Below, one piece after another: positions 37,301-46,105 of a stretch of 64,000 bases of DNA (positions are counted from its first letter, which is position 1; each line of letters opens with the position of its first letter). The DNA comes from Bacteroidota bacterium (GTDB lineage Bacteria > Bacteroidota > Bacteroidia > 2-12-FULL-35-15), in NCBI GenBank assembly GCA_947449315.1, contig CANFRC010000007.1, positions 97,090-161,089 of the forward strand, given 5' to 3'. The notes beneath the pieces were generated by a model that was not told the DNA's origin, made no database searches, and saw only the letters and a list, made by a program, of their open reading frames with translations. The position numbers and the translations under genes were made by a program.

Positions 37301-37675
37301 GATGGCGTATTTAATTATTATGTGGAGGCATTGGAAGGAATGGGAGATACGTATGGTTTCAGTGAAAACAGTTTATCGAATGTTGCAGAAGCGTATCAAG
37401 ATCCGATCATTTTTTTTCCGAATGCATTTAGACCTTCCGGTGTGAACACCGTTTTTATTCCTGTAGCTACGTATGTTGATGTAACAGATTATGTATTTGA
37501 TGTATTTAATCGTTGGGGGCTTCGGGTATTCTCAACCAGTAATGTTCATGAGGGTTGGGATGGTACTCATAATGGCGTTAAGCAGGAATTTGGCGTTTAT
37601 GTATATTTAGTAAGATTCAGGACATCAAAAGGAGAGTACAAAGAATTTAAAGGGTCAGTGAATCTCTTAAGATAG
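34325..37675 (+). CDS. Giant secreted protein with fibronectin-type repeats and CHU_C (gliding-motility-type) sorting domain
   Basis: The 1116-residue protein has a signal peptide (about residues 1-23, ending NASHLMGGE). The N-terminal 400 residues are rich in Pro, Thr and Cys, with a HLMGGEITWDCAGGGKY start found in many Bacteroidota surface proteins. Several fibronectin type III-like beta domains follow (e.g. ITWSTPLDTGGTFQAYMIY, WNPIALPNISTSTGIYSVY). The last 90 residues are a gliding-motility-associated C-terminal domain (FFPNAFRPSGVNTVFIP ... VFNRWGLRVFSTSN ... EGWDGT ... GVYVYLVRFRTSKG), the type B T9SS signal. Its cargo role is clear from the tail; the specific function is not. It has its own promoter at 34254-34284. 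Confidence 0.9.
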   Translation: MLRKLFLLFCFSILFFSKANASHLMGGEITWDCAGGGKYVFTLKLYRDCNSTGVSSTVSLNVWFHPTISSIPLNIVSQTDISPVCNLAGPSITCAAATSAPGWPSSPTPVMGAVQESVYQSAPIAIPGVPPSTGWVFTFDECCRNISVSNLVPGHGMELRAVMYAFSGMNSNPCFDSSPQFLEKPSSVICLGYPYTYNPNAYDPDLDSLYYSWAPPLDNYNAGATPPPPPFNTLTSPAPIAFQAGYSYTSPLPGVSQNPSNVPATINPHTGEISFTSFTIGYFVTNVKVQAYKCGQLVAEVYREMEIVLLPCTTNNPPAFTTSTYQDTVLAGTLVSFTLSGNDAGLLSDGITPQTLTISATGTQFGTGFTSTTTGCLHTPCATLTPASPVSAPTNVATTFNWQTSCNHIDNNATCNTHSNTYTFVFKTKDDFCPAPAEKISTVSITVLALPVVSAPQPRCVSVLPSGDVTITWSTPLDTGGTFQAYMIYTSNSAAGPFTLLDSISVYTQTTYTHLGANANVAPVYYFIQTRSGCGGSILSPAIDTVSSIHLSVNNPLNGTAVLSWNPIALPNISTSTGIYSVYREFPTGFWSLIGTTTNLSYIDTTIICNASIHYRVQIADNTGCVSVSSVNGGIFQNTIVPAIPVFDTLSVDNSNNALMSWNVNPSPDVVAYIIYQFNGTAWIPIDTVFGINSISYNYLGSNADLASEDFRLTAIDSCGNECPLSPVFSTIHLTSVANICSRSVDLSWTAYPIIGTGLAGYRIYQSSTGIAGPFTLAGSVSASTLTYSVFGLAANTNYYFKIVAFDASGSKTVSSNRITFYSAIPVPPTFSYLRKVSVVAPNHVEISAHIDIAASTLNYKIFRSLDNIPANFTQIGVTPASATTPILYSDYTALNDKNSYYYKIVNVDSCGFDGMETNIGRTILLNAISNSDLMVNNLWWNDYENWSGNVMSYNIYRGIDGAMDPTPIGNVPFTGSGLNTYTDDISMLLQGDGVFNYYVEALEGMGDTYGFSENSLSNVAEAYQDPIIFFPNAFRPSGVNTVFIPVATYVDVTDYVFDVFNRWGLRVFSTSNVHEGWDGTHNGVKQEFGVYVYLVRFRTSKGEYKEFKGSVNLLR

Positions 37676-37735
37676 TTCCTGTCGCCATTTTTTATAAAAC
37701 GAAATTGTTCCTCCCAGCAACTAATAAAAAAAGTA

Positions 37736-37743
37736 TATCTTTG
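37736..37743 (+). promoter_or_regulatory. Possible -7 box of guaB
   Basis: TATCTTTG fits TAnnTTTG and lies 65 bp upstream of the guaB ATG, leaving a leader that contains the palindrome at 37768-37791. The TTG candidate upstream (37705-37707) is 28 bp away, longer than normal. Confidence 0.45.
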
Positions 37744-37767
37744 CGGGAATTTTAACCGTAAATTTAA

Positions 37768-37791
37768 AACCTGCCTACCGTCAGTCAGGTT
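37768..37791. repeat. Imperfect dispersed palindrome in the guaB leader
   Basis: AACCTGCCTACCGTCAGTCAGGTT is a near-palindrome (one mismatched pair) that shares ACCTGCCT and CAGGT-type ends with the palindrome at 25035-25054. It is in the presumed 5' untranslated region of guaB, 17 bp before the start codon, so it could form a hairpin in the mRNA. Confidence 0.6.
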
Positions 37792-37808
37792 CAAACCTTA
37801 AAATTCAT

Positions 37809-39278
37809 ATGTCATTAGATTCAAGCAAATTTGTAGGTGAAGGCTTAACTTACGATGATGTACTTTTAGTCCCTGCTTATTCAGAAGTGCTTCCACGCGA
37901 AGTAAACACAACCTCTTATTTTACAAAAAAGATCAAACTGAATACTCCAATTGTTTCCGCTGCAATGGATACAGTTACAGAATATCAATTGGCTATTGCT
38001 ATTGCTCAAGAGGGTGGTATCGGTGTGCTGCATAAAAACATGAGCATTCAGGACCAGGCAGATCAGGTTCGCAAAGTAAAGCGTTCAGAAAGCGGTATGA
38101 TCCTAGATCCGGTTACTTTGCTAGAAACAGCTACAGTAAAAGATGCACTAAGCTTGATGAAAGAATTTAAGATCGGTGGTATTCCGGTTATTAATAATAA
38201 AAGAGATCTGATAGGTATCATTACCAACAGAGATCTTCGTTTTGAGAAAAACCACAAGCGTCCAGTAAAAGAAGTGATGACCTCTAAAAATATGATCGTA
38301 GCAAAAGAAGGTACTGATCTAAAAAAAGCGGAACAGATTTTACAAAATCATAAAATTGAAAAACTTCCAGTAGTAGATAAAAACGGAAAATTGGTAGGCT
38401 TAATAACGTATCGTGATATTATAAAAGTAAAAGTTCATCCGAATGCAAATAAAGATGAGTTAGGGCGTTTGAGAGTAGCGGCAGCTATTGGTGTTACCTC
38501 TGATGTTTTGGAGAGAGTCGAGGCGTTGGTAAAGTCAAGTGTGGATGCAGTTGTATTAGATACGGCTCATGGTCATTCGAAAGGTGTTATTGAAGCACTT
38601 AAAAAAATAAAAAAATCATTTCCTAAATTGCAGGTAGTCGTTGGAAATGTAGCAACTGCTGAAGCTGCTTTAGCCTTGGTAAATGCAGGTGCTGATGCTG
38701 TTAAGGTGGGAATCGGTCCGGGTTCTATTTGCACCACAAGAATTATTGCAGGAGTTGGGGTTCCTCAGTTAACTGCTGTTTTAGAAGTGGCAAAAGCATT
38801 GAAAGGAAAAGGTGTTCCTTTGATCGCTGATGGTGGAATTCGTTTTACTGGTGATATTGTGAAAGCATTAGCTGCTGGAGCGAGTTCAGTAATGATGGGA
38901 TCCATGTTTGCTGGTGTAGAAGAATCGCCTGGCGAAACAATAATATTTGAAGGAAGAAAATTTAAATCATATCGTGGAATGGGCTCTATTGAAGCCATGC
39001 AGAAAGGTTCGAAAGACCGTTATTTCCAGGATGCAGAAGATGATATTAAAAAATTAGTACCTGAAGGGATTTCTGGTCGTGTTCCAGTTAAAGGAAGTTT
39101 GGCGGAGGTGGTTTACCAATTCGTTGGTGGGTTAAGAGCTGGAATGGGATATTGTGGTTCTAAGACTATTTCGGAATTACAAAAAGCGAAGTTTATCCGT
39201 ATTACCAATTCTGGTATCAGAGAAAGTCATCCACACGGTGTTTCCATTACTCGCGAAGCACCCAATTATAGTAGATAA
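37809..39278 (+). CDS. guaB: Inosine-5'-monophosphate dehydrogenase
   Basis: The 489-residue enzyme oxidises IMP to XMP with NAD, the committed step of guanine nucleotide synthesis. It has a TIM barrel split by two CBS domains (about residues 95-205: [15 protein letters not shown] and [15 protein letters not shown]). The catalytic Cys is in [17 protein letters not shown] (about residue 305), followed by the flap YFQDAEDD and the C-terminal GAGYCG-type segment ([12 protein letters not shown]). The length and all landmarks are normal. A terminator lies 39 bp after the stop. Confidence 0.97.
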   Translation: MSLDSSKFVGEGLTYDDVLLVPAYSEVLPREVNTTSYFTKKIKLNTPIVSAAMDTVTEYQLAIAIAQEGGIGVLHKNMSIQDQADQVRKVKRSESGMILDPVTLLETATVKDALSLMKEFKIGGIPVINNKRDLIGIITNRDLRFEKNHKRPVKEVMTSKNMIVAKEGTDLKKAEQILQNHKIEKLPVVDKNGKLVGLITYRDIIKVKVHPNANKDELGRLRVAAAIGVTSDVLERVEALVKSSVDAVVLDTAHGHSKGVIEALKKIKKSFPKLQVVVGNVATAEAALALVNAGADAVKVGIGPGSICTTRIIAGVGVPQLTAVLEVAKALKGKGVPLIADGGIRFTGDIVKALAAGASSVMMGSMFAGVEESPGETIIFEGRKFKSYRGMGSIEAMQKGSKDRYFQDAEDDIKKLVPEGISGRVPVKGSLAEVVYQFVGGLRAGMGYCGSKTISELQKAKFIRITNSGIRESHPHGVSITREAPNYSR

Positions 39279-39317
39279 TGTATCACTTTTCAACGAAGCT
39301 GAGAACTAAAATTGCGT

Positions 39318-39357
39318 AAAAAAAAGAGTCCTGTACTTTTACAGGACTCTTTTTTTT
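39318..39357. terminator. Bidirectional intrinsic terminator between guaB and the PorP gene
   Basis: Arms AGAGTCCTGT and ACAGGACTCT, extended by A8 and T8 runs, with a short ACTTTT-containing loop. It serves guaB (ends 39278) and the convergent PorP/SprF gene (ends 39372). Confidence 0.9.
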
Positions 39358-39371
39358 GTGATTTTTTTATT

Positions 39372-40436
39372 CTAAAACGAACAAAAAGGGTTCATATAAA
39401 CTGTTTTTATTTCAATAGGAATGCCATTTTCATCAACGGTTTCCTCCGCGTGATCTACTTGCCCTTTTCTTTTTGGAGCTCTTATTTTTATAGAAAGCGT
39501 TAGCTCATTCCCGCGTATATCATTGTTTGAATTGTTAAGTCCGGAGCTGATCAAATCTGAACTATACCCAATAGAATAGTTTTTGTGATCAAATCCTATC
39601 ATGATTGCCATAGCATCGTGCGCTCTGTACCACCCTCCAACAACCATTCTGAAATTCTGGTTGAGGTGATAATCAATATATATTCCTGCAGCAGGCTCAA
39701 TATTTCCACTTTGATCATTGACTCTCACATTTGGGCTGATATCCAGTTTTTTGCCACTGAAGATTGTTATTCCAGCTTGATATGAAAAACGCATAGGAAG
39801 TTTATAAGTGCTATTCATTAATGATGTATTCGCTTGATTTAAATGGAAACCGGAAACACCCATGAAAGCATTCAGTTTTGATTCCGTTCGTTTGGGATTG
39901 TAAAACCAAGTGAACCCGAAAGCAAGATCGGGGTGACTAACTTTATTGTTAATGACCAATTCGCCAGTTGGATTACTAGCATTGAATGATCCATTAACAT
40001 ATTGATTGTCGAAGATCTGATCAGTCATATTCAACGATTTCTGAACATAGCCTGCCATAAATGATAAACACACATTATTATTAGGAGACAGTTCTTTGCA
40101 GTAACCTAAAGCCAAAGCAATATCTAATGATTTGAAAGCACCGGCTTTATCATTCATGATATTGGCACCTACATCGAATTTGTCTTTTCCATTTTTTGTC
40201 AGGAATGGGTACATAGCAGTGAATGCCGAAGTTTTATAACCACCATCTGCCATTGCCCATTGGCTACGGTAGTTCATGCCGATTTTAATATCCTGATTAA
40301 CTCCCATAATTGCAGGGTTTAACCTTAATGGGTTTGAATAGGATTGCGCAAATCGAGCATCCTGTGAAAAAGTGTAAGAAGTATTCAGGAGGTTAACAAG
40401 TGTGAAAACGGTTCCTATTAAATATGTTTTTTTCAT
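39372..40436 (-). CDS. PorP/SprF family type IX secretion outer-membrane protein
   Basis: The 354-residue protein has a signal peptide ending at YTFSQ and the PorP/SprF landmarks DARFAQSYSNPLRLNPAI at the mature N-terminus, YRSQW shortly after, and amphipathic beta strands to the end. PorP/SprF proteins work with the T9SS; family members paired with a giant CHU_C protein are thought to anchor or help secrete that partner, as SprF does for SprB. Here the partner would be the CHU_C protein encoded 21 bp upstream. The C-terminus (KTVYMNPFCSF) is unusual in ending with Cys-Ser-Phe after a short basic and acidic tail. Confidence 0.9.
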   Translation of the reverse strand: MKKTYLIGTVFTLVNLLNTSYTFSQDARFAQSYSNPLRLNPAIMGVNQDIKIGMNYRSQWAMADGGYKTSAFTAMYPFLTKNGKDKFDVGANIMNDKAGAFKSLDIALALGYCKELSPNNNVCLSFMAGYVQKSLNMTDQIFDNQYVNGSFNASNPTGELVINNKVSHPDLAFGFTWFYNPKRTESKLNAFMGVSGFHLNQANTSLMNSTYKLPMRFSYQAGITIFSGKKLDISPNVRVNDQSGNIEPAAGIYIDYHLNQNFRMVVGGWYRAHDAMAIMIGFDHKNYSIGYSSDLISSGLNNSNNDIRGNELTLSIKIRAPKRKGQVDHAEETVDENGIPIEIKTVYMNPFCSF

Positions 40437-40457
40437 GTTTCGTATGTCTTTATCAAC

Positions 40458-42908
40458 TTATCGTATCAAGTTTATTATTCCTTTCAGAGAGATGGCAGTT
40501 CCATCGGTATGCATTCCTTTAATCTGATAGACATAAGCTCCAGCCGGCAATTTTTCTCCGCTCGATTCTCGTGTTCCATCCCATCCTACATTTACATCTT
40601 TGGAAATAAATATCTGTTCACCCCAGCGGTTATAAACAGTGAATTCCAGATCTAGAATTCCTTCACCACGGATATAGAAAACATCACTTACTCCATTTCC
40701 ATCAGGAGTGAATGCTGTTGGAACCCAAAACGTAGGTTCGAAAACTGTTAAGAGCATCACATCGCTACTCTTGCAGCCAAAAGCATTGGTAACGGTTACT
40801 GTATAATAGGTGTTTATGGCAGGGGTTGCAATTGGATTATAGATACTTGAATTGCTGAGGCCGGTTGTAGGATACCAAGAGTATTGAACGCCACCCGAAG
40901 CATTAAATTGAGTTGATGATCCCACTGTAATGGTGTCATCTATTCCTGCAGCAGCAACCGGGATCGGATTAACTACAACAGTTACCAGATCAGTTGCAGC
41001 AGGACAACCATTGCCAGAAACGGTCAATGTATAAGTTGTGGTAGCAGTTGGGCTGGTGTTTGGGTTTGCAATTGTAGAATCACTTAATCCTGCTCCTGGA
41101 CTCCATAAATAGGATTGACCAAATATGGAACCCGTTCCGATCTGAGCACTATCATTTTTACAAATCTCATTATCAGCACCAGCATTTGCAATAAATGGAG
41201 CCAGCATAGAAATAGTAACATTATCCTGGCTGGAACAACCCGTGGTAGCGTTTGTCATTGTAACTGTATAAGTTGTAGTTGGTGCTATCGGGCTGGCTAT
41301 TGGATTTGAAATAGCCGAATTGCTCAACGTTGATGAAGGAGACCAAGAGTAAGTGTAACCAGCTGTAGCGCTTGTTCCAATCTGAACGCTATTGCTTTGG
41401 CAGATGGTAGAATCAGCACCAGCATTAACTGCAGGTAGCGAGTTAATGGTAATGAGTTGCGTTGTCGCAGTGGTGCAACCATATTGATTCGTTACGACTA
41501 TAGTAACATTTTTTGAACCGGATGTACTATACAAAATTCCGGTTGGAAACTGAGACGTTGAATTGATAGGTGATGCACCTGAACCAAAATCCCAGGAATA
41601 AGTAACGCCAGCTCCGGTGGCGCCTGTATTGCTAAAATCTACTACAGATTCTGCGCATACAGGCGCTGTAGAAGAAAAAGAAGCAATCGGAGAAGGGTTG
41701 ATGGTGATCAAGTTGGTGATGGTATCGGAACCTAATGTTGTTGTGACGATATGTTTAATAATTTTTGCTCCATTGGTAGAATAAGTTACTCCGGAAGGAT
41801 TAATGGAAGTAGAAGTTGCAGGGGTAGCACCAATCCCAAAATCCCAGGAATGAGTAACGCCAGGGATACCGGACATTACGCTATAAAAGTTAATTGTTTG
41901 ACCCACACATCCTGGAGCAGAAGAGGTGAACATTCCGTCTGGAGCTACAGGAGCTGCAGGTATAGCCCATTTCAGAATCGTGCCATCATTTCCAACCGCA
42001 TAGCCTGTGTTTGCATCAAAAAAATTAACTTTTACTAATCTGGATGATCCAGGAGTGTAAATTGACCAAGTAACTCCGCTATTGTTGGTAGTTAATATGG
42101 TGCCGGTATTTGCAATAAAATCACCTCCCACAATAACACCATTGCTTGCATCATAAAAATCCATTCCGGTTAATGCATCTGATGTTCCACTGGTTATTGA
42201 AGACCAGCTTGTACCTGAAGTCGTTGTCCTTGCAATCGTTCCTGTTTGTGAAGCAACGATTCCGTCGGAAGCGCTTGTAAATTCAATAGCCTGAAGCGAT
42301 GAAGTTCCACTAGGAACGCTTCCCCATGTAGTACCTCCTGAGACCGTTTTGTAAACAGTCCCTGAAATACATGAAGCATAACCATTTGTTGTTGTTGTAA
42401 AATAAACGGAAGTAATAATATTTGTTGCTGAAATACTTAAGGCAGTCCAGGTAACACCAGCATCGGTTGTTTTAAATATGGATCCTGAAACTCCAGAAAC
42501 CCCACCAGAGATATATCCTGTATTTGCATCAAAGAACCAAACATGTTTGAGTGAATTTGTTGTTGATACTGACATGGGAGCCCATGTTAATCCTCCATTC
42601 GTTGTTTTGATGGCAGCGCCATTATTCCCTACAGCATAACCAACAAGTGTATTGGTGAAAAACACCGAAAATAGATTTTCAGGAGTGCCAGTAGCTAGTG
42701 GCGTCCATGATAATCCTCCATTTGTTGTTTTTCTGATGTCCCCGGAAAAACCAGAAACATAACAATCTGTTGTGCTAGGTGCATAAACCCCCAGAAAATT
42801 ATTAGTTGTTCCACTCGTTAATGCTGTCCAGGTGCCTGTTTGTGCTTTCAAACTCGGAGCAAAAATGACAATAAAAAAAGCAATAATAAGAGAGTAGTTT
42901 TTTTTCAT
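40458..42908 (-). CDS. Secreted protein with YCF48-like propeller, PKD/Ig repeats and CHU_C sorting domain
   Basis: I start at ATG 42908 (MKKNYSLIIAFFIVIFAPSL, a signal peptide; 816 residues), although the frame is open to 43013. Domain order: YCF48/BNR-like propeller repeats (about 25-330; SFGDIRKTTNGGLSW-type units such as GAAIKTTNGGLTWAP); two PKD domains (about 335-505; VTHSWDFGIGATP and VTYSWDFGSGASP); three homologous Ig-like repeats (about 508-720) each starting with NAGAD- or AAGID-type strands; and a CHU_C domain (FWVPTAFTPDGNGVSDVF ... VYNRWGEQIFISKD ... GWDGT). It is likely a T9SS-exported surface adhesin-like protein, paired with the PorP/SprF gene 21 bp downstream. Confidence 0.9.
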   Translation of the reverse strand: MKKNYSLIIAFFIVIFAPSLKAQTGTWTALTSGTTNNFLGVYAPSTTDCYVSGFSGDIRKTTNGGLSWTPLATGTPENLFSVFFTNTLVGYAVGNNGAAIKTTNGGLTWAPMSVSTTNSLKHVWFFDANTGYISGGVSGVSGSIFKTTDAGVTWTALSISATNIITSVYFTTTTNGYASCISGTVYKTVSGGTTWGSVPSGTSSLQAIEFTSASDGIVASQTGTIARTTTSGTSWSSITSGTSDALTGMDFYDASNGVIVGGDFIANTGTILTTNNSGVTWSIYTPGSSRLVKVNFFDANTGYAVGNDGTILKWAIPAAPVAPDGMFTSSAPGCVGQTINFYSVMSGIPGVTHSWDFGIGATPATSTSINPSGVTYSTNGAKIIKHIVTTTLGSDTITNLITINPSPIASFSSTAPVCAESVVDFSNTGATGAGVTYSWDFGSGASPINSTSQFPTGILYSTSGSKNVTIVVTNQYGCTTATTQLITINSLPAVNAGADSTICQSNSVQIGTSATAGYTYSWSPSSTLSNSAISNPIASPIAPTTTYTVTMTNATTGCSSQDNVTISMLAPFIANAGADNEICKNDSAQIGTGSIFGQSYLWSPGAGLSDSTIANPNTSPTATTTYTLTVSGNGCPAATDLVTVVVNPIPVAAAGIDDTITVGSSTQFNASGGVQYSWYPTTGLSNSSIYNPIATPAINTYYTVTVTNAFGCKSSDVMLLTVFEPTFWVPTAFTPDGNGVSDVFYIRGEGILDLEFTVYNRWGEQIFISKDVNVGWDGTRESSGEKLPAGAYVYQIKGMHTDGTAISLKGIINLIR

Positions 42909-43033
42909 GAGTAGAAAAGTAGTAGTTAGGTAAAAATTCAGAAATCTAAAGTAGCTAAAATATTCGATTTTAAGAGGAAATTGCTTAACAAAATTTAACA
43001 TAATTGTACACAAACATTAAGTACTGTTTTATT

Positions 43034-43062
43034 TTGATACATCGTAATATTAGCTACATTTG
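43034..43062 (+). promoter_or_regulatory. Bacteroidota-type promoter of the parvulin gene cluster
   Basis: TTG (43034-43036), an 18-bp spacer and TACATTTG (43055-43062) fit the consensus with a slightly short spacer. The expected transcript start near 43069 lies after the TTG at 43060, so translation should begin at ATG 43090. Confidence 0.55.
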
Positions 43063-43089
43063 TTACCCAAAATAAAAAAATCGTTTACT

Positions 43090-45099
43090 ATGAACAGAAG
43101 TATTATTTCAAAATCTTTAATATTGCCTTTGGCACTATTATCATTCAATTTGTCAGTCGCTCAGGATAAAAAGCCTATGCAGAGAGCCACAACAGCAGTT
43201 GATAAAGGAAAAACAGATGCTGTGCTTATGACCATCGGAAATTCAAAAGTTACAGTTTCCGAATTTGAAAATGTTTATCATAAGAATAATACAAAAGAAA
43301 CAGCTGGTGATACAAAATCATTGAATGATTATGTTGACCTTTTTGTGAATTTTAAATTGAAAGTTAAAGAGGCTGAAGAAATGGGCCTTGATACTTCAAA
43401 AGCATTTAAAGAAGAGTTGGGAGGTTATCGTAAACAATTGGCTCAACCTTATTTGACCGATAAAGATGTTAATGAGAAATTATTAAAAGAGACCTACGAT
43501 CGTTTGAAAGAAGAAGTTCATGCGTCTCATATTCTCGTTAAAGTATCTGAAAATGCACTTCCGAAAGATACATTGGATGCCTATAATAAAATACTTAAAG
43601 TACGAGCTCGTATTGTAAAAGGAGAAGATTTTAATAAAGTAGCTGCAGAAAAAGGTATTTCTGATGACCCTTCAGCTAAAGATAACGGTGGTGACCTTGG
43701 TTTTTTTACTGCTTTACAAATGGTATATCCTTTTGAATCCGCAGCTTATGCTACTAAAGTGGGCGATGTTTCAATGCCTATTCGCACCAGATATGGTTAT
43801 CATATTATTAAAATCACTGAAAGAAGAAAAGCACAAGGAGAAGTGTTGGTGGCTCATATCATGGTAAAAACATCTCCCAACATGACCAAAGATGATTCTT
43901 TGAATGCCTTTAAAAAGATTAATGAAATTTATGGAAAGCTCCAATCAACTTCTAAGTTCGAAGATCTAGCAACAGAATTCTCAGATGACAAAACATCCGC
44001 TAAGAAAGGTGGAGAATTACCATGGTTCAGTACTGGGAAAATGCCTGCAGAATTTGAAAAAGCATCTTTTTCTTTGCTTAACAAAGGAGATTATTGCATG
44101 CCAATGAGAACAAAATATGGTTGGCACATCATCAAATTAATTGATAAGCGTGGTTTAGCATCATTTGATGATATGAAAAATGAATTGAAAGGGAAAGTAA
44201 CTAAAGATTCTCGCTCACAAGCAGGAAGAGCATCTTTGATCGCGAAAGTAAAAACAGATTATAATTTCAAAGAAAATTTGAAAACTGTTGATGAATTTAC
44301 AAAGGTATTGGATACAACATTATTTGAAGGTCGTTGGGATGTTTCAAAAGCTGCTGCGCTTAAAAAGCCGATGTTTAATTTAAATGATAAAGTGTATACC
44401 CAAACAGATTTTGCAAATTACATATCTTCCCATCAAAGTAAACGTCCGAAAACTGATTTTAAATTGGTAGTAATGCCATTGTACAAACAGTTTGTGGAAG
44501 AAAGCGCCGTTGCTTATGAGGAATCTCACCTGGATCAAAAATATCCTGAATTTAAAGCATTGATGCAGGAATATCGTGATGGTATTTTATTGTTTGAATT
44601 GACAGACGAAAAAGTTTGGAGTAAAGCAGTGAAAGATACCACAGGTTCTAAAGCATATTACGAAAAAAATAAAATGAATTATATGTGGGATGAGCGTTCT
44701 GATGCTTCCGTTTATACTTGCGCAAATGAAAAAGTTGCAAAAAAAGTTCGTGATCTCATGAAAAAGAAAAAATCAGAAAAAGATATTGTAGCAGCTGTTA
44801 ATAAAGATTCTCAATTGAATTTACAAGTTGAATCACGTATTTTCAATAAAGGAGAAAATGAGTTTATAGATAAAAACTGGACGCCTGGTACATCTGCCAA
44901 TATTTTATCTGAAAAAGATAAAAAAACGGTCATCGTAGTAACCAACAAATTGTTAAAACCAGAATCTAAATCGTATTCGGATTCAAAAGGAATGGTTACT
45001 GCTGATTACCAAAATTATTTGGAAAAAGAATGGATCGCTTCTTTGAAATCCAAATATCCCGTTACAATTGATAAAGCTGTTCTTGTAACAGTAAAATAA
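43090..45099 (+). CDS. Periplasmic peptidyl-prolyl isomerase with two parvulin domains
   Basis: The protein (669 residues from ATG 43090) has a signal peptide ending LSVAQ, then a SurA/PpiD-like N-terminal chaperone region (SKVTVSEFENVYHKNN). It has two PpiC rotamase domains: one about residues 130-235 (ASHILVKVSENA, DLGFFTALQMVYPFESA, YGYHIIKITERR), the second about 240-345 (VAHIMVKTSPNM, ELPWFSTGKMPAEFEKA, YGWHIIKLIDKR). The long C-terminal region shows no known domain but ends in a helix and strand pattern like other Bacteroidota SurA relatives. It should help fold outer-membrane and exported proteins. It is first of a three-gene folding-factor group, but a terminator follows it. Confidence 0.9.
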   Translation: MNRSIISKSLILPLALLSFNLSVAQDKKPMQRATTAVDKGKTDAVLMTIGNSKVTVSEFENVYHKNNTKETAGDTKSLNDYVDLFVNFKLKVKEAEEMGLDTSKAFKEELGGYRKQLAQPYLTDKDVNEKLLKETYDRLKEEVHASHILVKVSENALPKDTLDAYNKILKVRARIVKGEDFNKVAAEKGISDDPSAKDNGGDLGFFTALQMVYPFESAAYATKVGDVSMPIRTRYGYHIIKITERRKAQGEVLVAHIMVKTSPNMTKDDSLNAFKKINEIYGKLQSTSKFEDLATEFSDDKTSAKKGGELPWFSTGKMPAEFEKASFSLLNKGDYCMPMRTKYGWHIIKLIDKRGLASFDDMKNELKGKVTKDSRSQAGRASLIAKVKTDYNFKENLKTVDEFTKVLDTTLFEGRWDVSKAAALKKPMFNLNDKVYTQTDFANYISSHQSKRPKTDFKLVVMPLYKQFVEESAVAYEESHLDQKYPEFKALMQEYRDGILLFELTDEKVWSKAVKDTTGSKAYYEKNKMNYMWDERSDASVYTCANEKVAKKVRDLMKKKKSEKDIVAAVNKDSQLNLQVESRIFNKGENEFIDKNWTPGTSANILSEKDKKTVIVVTNKLLKPESKSYSDSKGMVTADYQNYLEKEWIASLKSKYPVTIDKAVLVTVK

Positions 45100-45117
45100 T
45101 TAAAAATAGTTTCTGAT

Positions 45118-45153
45118 AAAGTTTATGGTGTATACAGCACCATAAACTTTTTT
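45118..45153 (+). terminator. Intrinsic terminator after the two-domain parvulin gene
   Basis: Arms AAAGTTTATGGTG and CACCATAAACTTT form a 13-bp stem with a TATACAG loop, followed by a T-run. It starts 18 bp after the stop at 45099. Confidence 0.85.
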
Positions 45154-45232
45154 AGTTTTTATAGGAATCAATTTTTTTAGATAGACTTGAAGGATTTGAT
45201 GTTTGTTTAATTTATAATTAGTAATTCGTAAG

Positions 45233-46105
45233 GTGTTGATAAAACAGTTCACATATATAATCATTGTACTCTTTTTGTATTCGTGCAAAACGGAATCTGA
45301 TAAAGATCAGAATCTTGTTGCCATTGCAAAGGCAAATAATGAGTATTTATATATGGATGACATTAAAGATATTGTGCCCCAAGGTACCGCTACAAAAGAT
45401 AGTGCTGAATTAATTAAAAAATATATTGATAACTGGATACATGAATCGCTAGTCATTCAAAAGGCAGAAAGTAACCTGAGTGAAGAACAGAAAAATGTTG
45501 AAAAGCAGCTGAAAGATTATCGTAATTCTCTCATAACTTACGCTTATGAAAAGGAATTGGTTAAGCAAAAGTTAGATACAACCATCACCGATTCGGAAAT
45601 TGAAGTTTATTACAATAATAATCAGTCGGATTTTGAGTTAAAAGACAATATTATAAAAGTAATATATGTTAAGGTAGATAAAAAGGCTCCAGGAATTGAT
45701 AAGTTGAAAAAATGGTACAAGTCTGATAATTTGAAAGACAGAGAACAATTATCGAGTTACTGCCATCAGTTTGCTGCTAATTTTTATTTGGATGATAGTT
45801 CTTGGTTATTGTTCGATGATTTGTTGAAAGAAATTCCTATTCAAACCTATAATAAAGAGTTATTTTTACAGAATAATAGGTTTGTTGAGGTGAGTGATAA
45901 CTTGAATAATTATTATGTGAATATTAAGGGATTTAAGATTAGAAATAGTCTTTCACCTTTGACTTTTGAAAAAGAAAATATAAAAAATATCATTTTAAAT
46001 AAAAGGAAGTTAGAGCTTATCACAAAGATGAAGGAAGATGTTTATAATGATGCAATCAATAATAAAAAAATAGAAATATATTCGAATGAAAAACATAAAA
46101 AATAA
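45233..46105 (+). CDS. SurA-like lipoprotein, probably without an isomerase domain
   Basis: The 290-residue protein starts with GTG 45233 and has a hydrophobic signal peptide ending in the lipobox LYSC (Cys18). Helical segments (SAELIKKYIDNWIHESLVI, QLKDYRNSLITYAYEKELV) match the N-terminal chaperone part of SurA/PpiC proteins. A later strand (KDNIIKVIYVKVDKKA) is reminiscent of the first rotamase strand, but the usual GGDLGxF and YGYHxI motifs are absent, so catalytic activity is unlikely. Its last 20 bp overlap the start of the SurA gene, which argues for co-expression and a shared role in outer-membrane protein folding. The function is inferred from context. Confidence 0.72.
   Translation: MLIKQFTYIIIVLFLYSCKTESDKDQNLVAIAKANNEYLYMDDIKDIVPQGTATKDSAELIKKYIDNWIHESLVIQKAESNLSEEQKNVEKQLKDYRNSLITYAYEKELVKQKLDTTITDSEIEVYYNNNQSDFELKDNIIKVIYVKVDKKAPGIDKLKKWYKSDNLKDREQLSSYCHQFAANFYLDDSSWLLFDDLLKEIPIQTYNKELFLQNNRFVEVSDNLNNYYVNIKGFKIRNSLSPLTFEKENIKNIILNKRKLELITKMKEDVYNDAINNKKIEIYSNEKHKK

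Noticed and set aside
40980..41500. Repeated DNA in the CHU_C protein as a possible CRISPR or satellite
   Set aside because: The similarity is between protein Ig-like repeats of about 70 residues with diverged DNA, not short identical direct repeats.
43060..43089. TTG at 43060 as start of the parvulin protein
   Set aside because: It lies in the promoter -7 box and upstream of the expected transcript start; the ATG at 43090 begins a good signal peptide.
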